Assembly (NCBI GenBank): GCA_026394995.1
Contig: JAPLZO010000040.1
Location: 1 to 5,958 of the forward strand
From: Candidatus Woesearchaeota archaeon
Lineage (GTDB): Archaea; Nanobdellota; Nanobdellia; SCGC-AAA011-G17; JAPLZO01
DNA: 5,958 nucleotides
Direction of reading: 5' to 3'
The notes below the pieces were generated by a model, which worked only from the letters and a program-made list of their open reading frames with translations, ran no database searches and was not told the DNA's origin. Positions 3,748-5,958 of this stretch are shown piece by piece. A program made the position numbers and the translations under genes. Each line of letters starts with the position of its first letter. The stretch's first letter is position 1.

Positions 3748-5529
3748 TTACTTCATCTCTTTCATTTTACCGCCTCTACCAGAGGTAAAAATCAATCTGA
3801 TGAAGAATATTGCTACTATTACTAGTACAATGTCACCAAGTATCCAAAGTATATTTGATCCAAATAAAGTTGGTATTCCTGTTACTCCACCTGTAGGTGT
3901 AGTAGCTTGTTTACCCTTAACATTAACGTTTACTGTACTTGTTTTTATGATGTTACTATCACTTTTAACAGTTATAATACCTGTGTAACTTCCGCTAGCA
4001 TCACTATTTACAATTAATGTTATTGGTACTACTTTAGTTTCTCCAGCATCTAAAGTTACTGGCACATTAGTAGATTGTCCAAATCCACTTGCTGATAAGC
4101 TTAGAGTATAAACTACTTGGTCATTTCCATTGTTTGTAATTTGAACTAATACTTGCTTTGTATCTCCAGCATTTACATCAAAACTTGGTTCTATAGGTGT
4201 TAAAACTGTTTCTTGTCCAGGTATTACAGCTTGGCAACCTGAAACTATTAATGTAGCTGACTTTGAATTTGAAGCAGCTCCATCATCAAAGAACACTTCA
4301 GCTAATATTGTATATGTTCTTTCAGCAGCATCTTTTGGTATTGTAAATACTATATTTCTAAGTGTGTAATCATCATTTTTATCAACATCAAAAGTATCAG
4401 TTTGTAAATTTAATTTTAATTCAGAATTTTCTAGTCTGAAGTAAACATCTTGCTCATTACTTCTTCCTATATTTTCTGTTTTAATAGTAGCTGATATTTC
4501 ATCTCCACAAGTTGCAGTACTTGGACTTAAGGTAAATGTTGGTATACTCATATCATTTTTTTCCTTCTTGATATCTATACTAACATAATCATAATCACAT
4601 TGTCTATCTTCATAACTATCTTCAATTGCTCTAATATATAATCTATAATCATCTCCATCAGTAACATCACTTGGTATTTCCATACTTAATTCAAAAGTAT
4701 CACTATCATCACTATCAATAGTTGTTGAATCAGATTCAACATCATCAACTCTTTCACCTTTAGTCATATCATATAAATAAGCAGTAACAACAATATCTAG
4801 ATCTTTAGTATAATCATTATCTACTTTAATATCCATATCCATTGTATCCCCTGGTTTAAATTCATCACCATCATCTGGGTTATTAATTGTAACAGTTAAT
4901 TGACCAATTTGACCTTCGCTACATATATTTGGCTCAACCCTTAGTGTTATGGTACCAGAATTTACAGAAGCAATTCCATCACTTGCAGTAAATACAATAT
5001 CATTTTCTCCTACAAATTTACTATCTCTAGGATGGAATGTTACAATATTTCCAGCTACACTTACATCTATATCATCTAAAGTAGCTGGTGTCCATGTATA
5101 AGTTAAAGTATCACCATCAGCATCATGGAAATATGTTGCTAAATTTAAAGTCTGATCATTACCCTCATTCCATATTTGCTCTGGTATTGTTGGGCTATAT
5201 GTTGGAACATCATTAACAGGATTTACTGTTACAGTAACATCATCAAAATAAGAATCACTAGGATCTGTTGCTGTAAATCTTATAGTTTCTATACCATTCC
5301 AATTAGCTTGTGGTGTAAGTGTTACAACATTTAAACTATTTTTAGCTACATTAATGTGTGCATTACCAGTCCATGTCCAGGTAACACCAGTAGCATAATT
5401 ATCTAAATCTATGCTATTATCAACTGTATCCTCATTCATGTTTATATCTGGAATATTGAATGCAGGAACAGCTAAAACTATACTTGTTAGAATTAATAAA
5501 AATACAATTAAGATTCCTAATTTTTTCAT
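3748..5529 (-). CDS. Secreted Ig-like multidomain surface protein with C-terminal membrane anchor (putative S-layer/cell-surface protein)
   Basis: A 593-residue envelope protein. Residues 1-20 form a Sec signal peptide (KK, then a hydrophobic core, cleavage likely after VLA). The body is a string of about five beta-sandwich domains: roughly 21-105 and 110-200, cadherin/Ig-like, the first closing with the linker VNPVNDVP and the second carrying the calcium-type motif DADGDTLTYTW at 136-146; 203-320, very acidic (DDVESDSTTIDSDDSD at 262-277); 327-431; and 441-538, resembling NEW3/CARDB-type domains. The only four cysteines (203, 311, 341, 432) sit near the beginning and end of domains 3 and 4, suggesting one disulfide each. 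A Thr/Gly/Pro linker (541-556) leads to a membrane helix at about 560-581 and a short basic tail. The protein is therefore probably displayed outside and anchored by its C-terminus. TATA box and strong ribosome binding site mark the start. Exact role (S-layer, adhesion, host contact) is not decided by the sequence. Confidence 0.9.
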   Translation of the reverse strand: MKKLGILIVFLLILTSIVLAVPAFNIPDINMNEDTVDNSIDLDNYATGVTWTWTGNAHINVAKNSLNVVTLTPQANWNGIETIRFTATDPSDSYFDDVTVTVNPVNDVPTYSPTIPEQIWNEGNDQTLNLATYFHDADGDTLTYTWTPATLDDIDVSVAGNIVTFHPRDSKFVGENDIVFTASDGIASVNSGTITLRVEPNICSEGQIGQLTVTINNPDDGDEFKPGDTMDMDIKVDNDYTKDLDIVVTAYLYDMTKGERVDDVESDSTTIDSDDSDTFELSMEIPSDVTDGDDYRLYIRAIEDSYEDRQCDYDYVSIDIKKEKNDMSIPTFTLSPSTATCGDEISATIKTENIGRSNEQDVYFRLENSELKLNLQTDTFDVDKNDDYTLRNIVFTIPKDAAERTYTILAEVFFDDGAASNSKSATLIVSGCQAVIPGQETVLTPIEPSFDVNAGDTKQVLVQITNNGNDQVVYTLSLSASGFGQSTNVPVTLDAGETKVVPITLIVNSDASGSYTGIITVKSDSNIIKTSTVNVNVKGKQATTPTGGVTGIPTLFGSNILWILGDIVLVIVAIFFIRLIFTSGRGGKMKEMK

Positions 5530-5535
5530 TTTTAG

Positions 5536-5542
5536 TCCCCCT
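5536..5542 (-). promoter_or_regulatory. Strong ribosome binding site of the surface-protein gene
   Basis: AGGGGGA on the minus strand, 6 nt before the ATG at 5529. It is the most G-rich Shine-Dalgarno-like element in the window and fixes the start of the signal peptide. The other complete protein genes here have a weak site or none, which suggests this gene is translated at high level. Confidence 0.7.
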
Positions 5543-5549
5543 AAATTAA

Positions 5550-5563
5550 TTTAGATATCTAAA
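5550..5563. promoter_or_regulatory. 14-bp perfect palindrome in the leader of the surface-protein gene
   Basis: TTTAGATATCTAAA is a perfect inverted repeat without a spacer. With the TATA box at 5592-5599, transcription should begin near 5568, so the palindrome would cover about +5 to +18. This is a position at which a dimeric repressor could block initiation or elongation. It contains only two G-C pairs, and no regulator is encoded in view, so this is a candidate operator only. Confidence 0.35.
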
Positions 5564-5591
5564 ATTATTACTATTTTACAGTTGTAACCCC

Positions 5592-5599
5592 TTTATAAA
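5592..5599 (-). promoter_or_regulatory. TATA box of the surface-protein operon
   Basis: TTTATAAA (the same on both strands) lies in the 120-nt gap upstream of the surface-protein gene. A start about 27 nt downstream, near 5568, would give a leader of about 38 nt that contains the ribosome binding site. Unlike leuS, this gene is therefore predicted to have a leadered mRNA. Confidence 0.6.
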
Positions 5600-5633
5600 T
5601 TTTATGGTGGTAAAGGATATATTAAAACATAGC

Positions 5634-5645
5634 TATTCTAGAATA
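5634..5645. repeat. 12-bp palindrome upstream of the surface-protein promoter
   Basis: TATTCTAGAATA is a perfect inverted repeat, 35 nt upstream of the TATA box and 4 nt beyond the stop codon of the right-edge gene. It could be part of a 3' end or an upstream activator site. Chance is a reasonable alternative in such AT-rich DNA. Confidence 0.25.
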
Positions 5646-5649
5646 TAGA

Positions 5650-5958
5650 TTAAAATCCAAAATGTTTTCGACGATTAATTCTTATCTTAATCCATACTCC
5701 TACTAAAATGGCTATTATTATCAAAGATCCTATTATACCCCAACTAATATTGGGTTTTTTAAACATATCGCTATTAAAACCAGCTTTTTCTAATACAGTT
5801 TCTATTAACTTATTTGCCTTTGGTGTATTAACAGTTGATCCAGTTACTCTGTTAGATTGAATAGGCGTTTCTTCTGTCACAGGCTGTTTTTTATTTCTAT
5901 CTTTATTGTCAGCATCTTCTCCTCTAGGTGAACTTTCTGATCTTTTGATAACACTTAA
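5650..5958 (-). CDS. C-terminal part of a membrane-anchored protein (N-terminus outside window)
   Basis: The frame ending at the TAA at 5650-5652 is open to the right edge, giving at least 102 residues; a GTG at 5880 is in frame but lies mid-frame and is probably not the start. The visible part begins with a hydrophilic, charged and probably disordered stretch (residues 1-45, with RSESSPRGEDADNKDRNKKQ), then a short helix-prone segment (KANKLIETVLEKAGF), a membrane helix at about 72-90 (SWGIIGSLIIIAILVGVWI) and a strongly basic end (KIRINRRKHFGF). Basic residues after the helix predict a cytoplasmic C-terminus with the remainder outside, as for the neighbouring surface protein. The family cannot be named from this fragment. 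It lies 120 nt upstream of the surface-protein gene on the same strand, but that gene has its own promoter. Confidence 0.8.
   Translation of the reverse strand, partial: LSVIKRSESSPRGEDADNKDRNKKQPVTEETPIQSNRVTGSTVNTPKANKLIETVLEKAGFNSDMFKKPNISWGIIGSLIIIAILVGVWIKIRINRRKHFGF

Noticed and set aside
3800..3988. 62-codon plus-strand open frame with hydrophobic stretches
   Set aside because: It is the antisense of the surface-protein C-terminus, including its membrane helix; no promoter or ribosome binding site of its own.
4700..4760. Repetitive-looking Asp/Ser codons in the surface gene as a DNA repeat array
   Set aside because: The similarity comes from recurring GAT and TCA codons in an acidic loop (residues about 257-277); there is no regular unit length or spacer structure.
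5881..5919. Tiny minus-strand frame MLTIKIEIKNSL with a GAGGAG ribosome-binding-like sequence in front and a stop overlapping the GTG at 5880
   Set aside because: Twelve codons only, and the overlapping frame is open across the region; the G/A-rich string is explained by the Arg-Gly-Glu codons of the longer protein.

Overview
The window looks like a chromosomal segment of an AT-rich archaeon, most plausibly a DPANN lineage such as the Woesearchaeota/Pacearchaeota group. The evidence is archaeal-style TATA boxes about 27 nt upstream of genes, tRNA genes interrupted by introns at archaeal splice positions with no encoded CCA, an archaeal short-form AlaX, AGA-dominated arginine codons, and a secreted multi-Ig-domain surface protein with a C-terminal membrane helix. 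Lineage assignment below 'archaeon' is inference.

Left part (1-1325, minus strand): the first 441 codons of leucyl-tRNA synthetase, running off the left edge. Its domain order (zinc module before the editing domain) and motifs are of the bacterial type. A 76-nt divergent promoter region separates it from the tRNA genes.

Centre-left (1402-2571, plus strand): two consecutive units of the same design, each [BRE/TATA - intron-containing tRNA - protein gene]. Unit 1 is tRNA-Arg(UCU) with a 35-nt intron, followed 9 nt later by a short alanyl-tRNA editing protein (AlaX) whose first metal ligand is Asp instead of His. Unit 2 is tRNA-Cys(GCA) with two introns, one in the anticodon loop and one in the T loop, followed 19 nt later by a 138-residue protein I do not recognise. 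Both tRNA promoters share the string AAACCTTTATA at the same distance from the tRNA. Neither protein gene has a visible promoter of its own, so each is probably cotranscribed with the tRNA in front of it.

Centre-right (2592-5529, minus strand): a probable three-gene run with gaps of 30 and 31 nt. In transcription order it is a 593-residue signal-peptide/Ig-like/membrane-anchored surface protein, a 91-residue coiled-coil-like small protein, and a 272-residue stand-alone asparagine-synthase-type ATP-pyrophosphatase domain lacking the glutaminase half. The surface gene has a clear TATA box, a strong Shine-Dalgarno sequence and a 14-bp palindrome in its presumed leader.

Right edge (5650-5958, minus strand): the C-terminal 102 residues of another membrane-anchored protein whose frame stays open to the window edge.

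The best candidates for something unusual are the doubly interrupted tRNA-Cys with a T-arm-like decoy inside its T-loop intron, and the repeated tRNA-mRNA dicistron layout. I see no mobile element, CRISPR array, attachment site or rRNA. No stretch over 300 bases lacks a gene.
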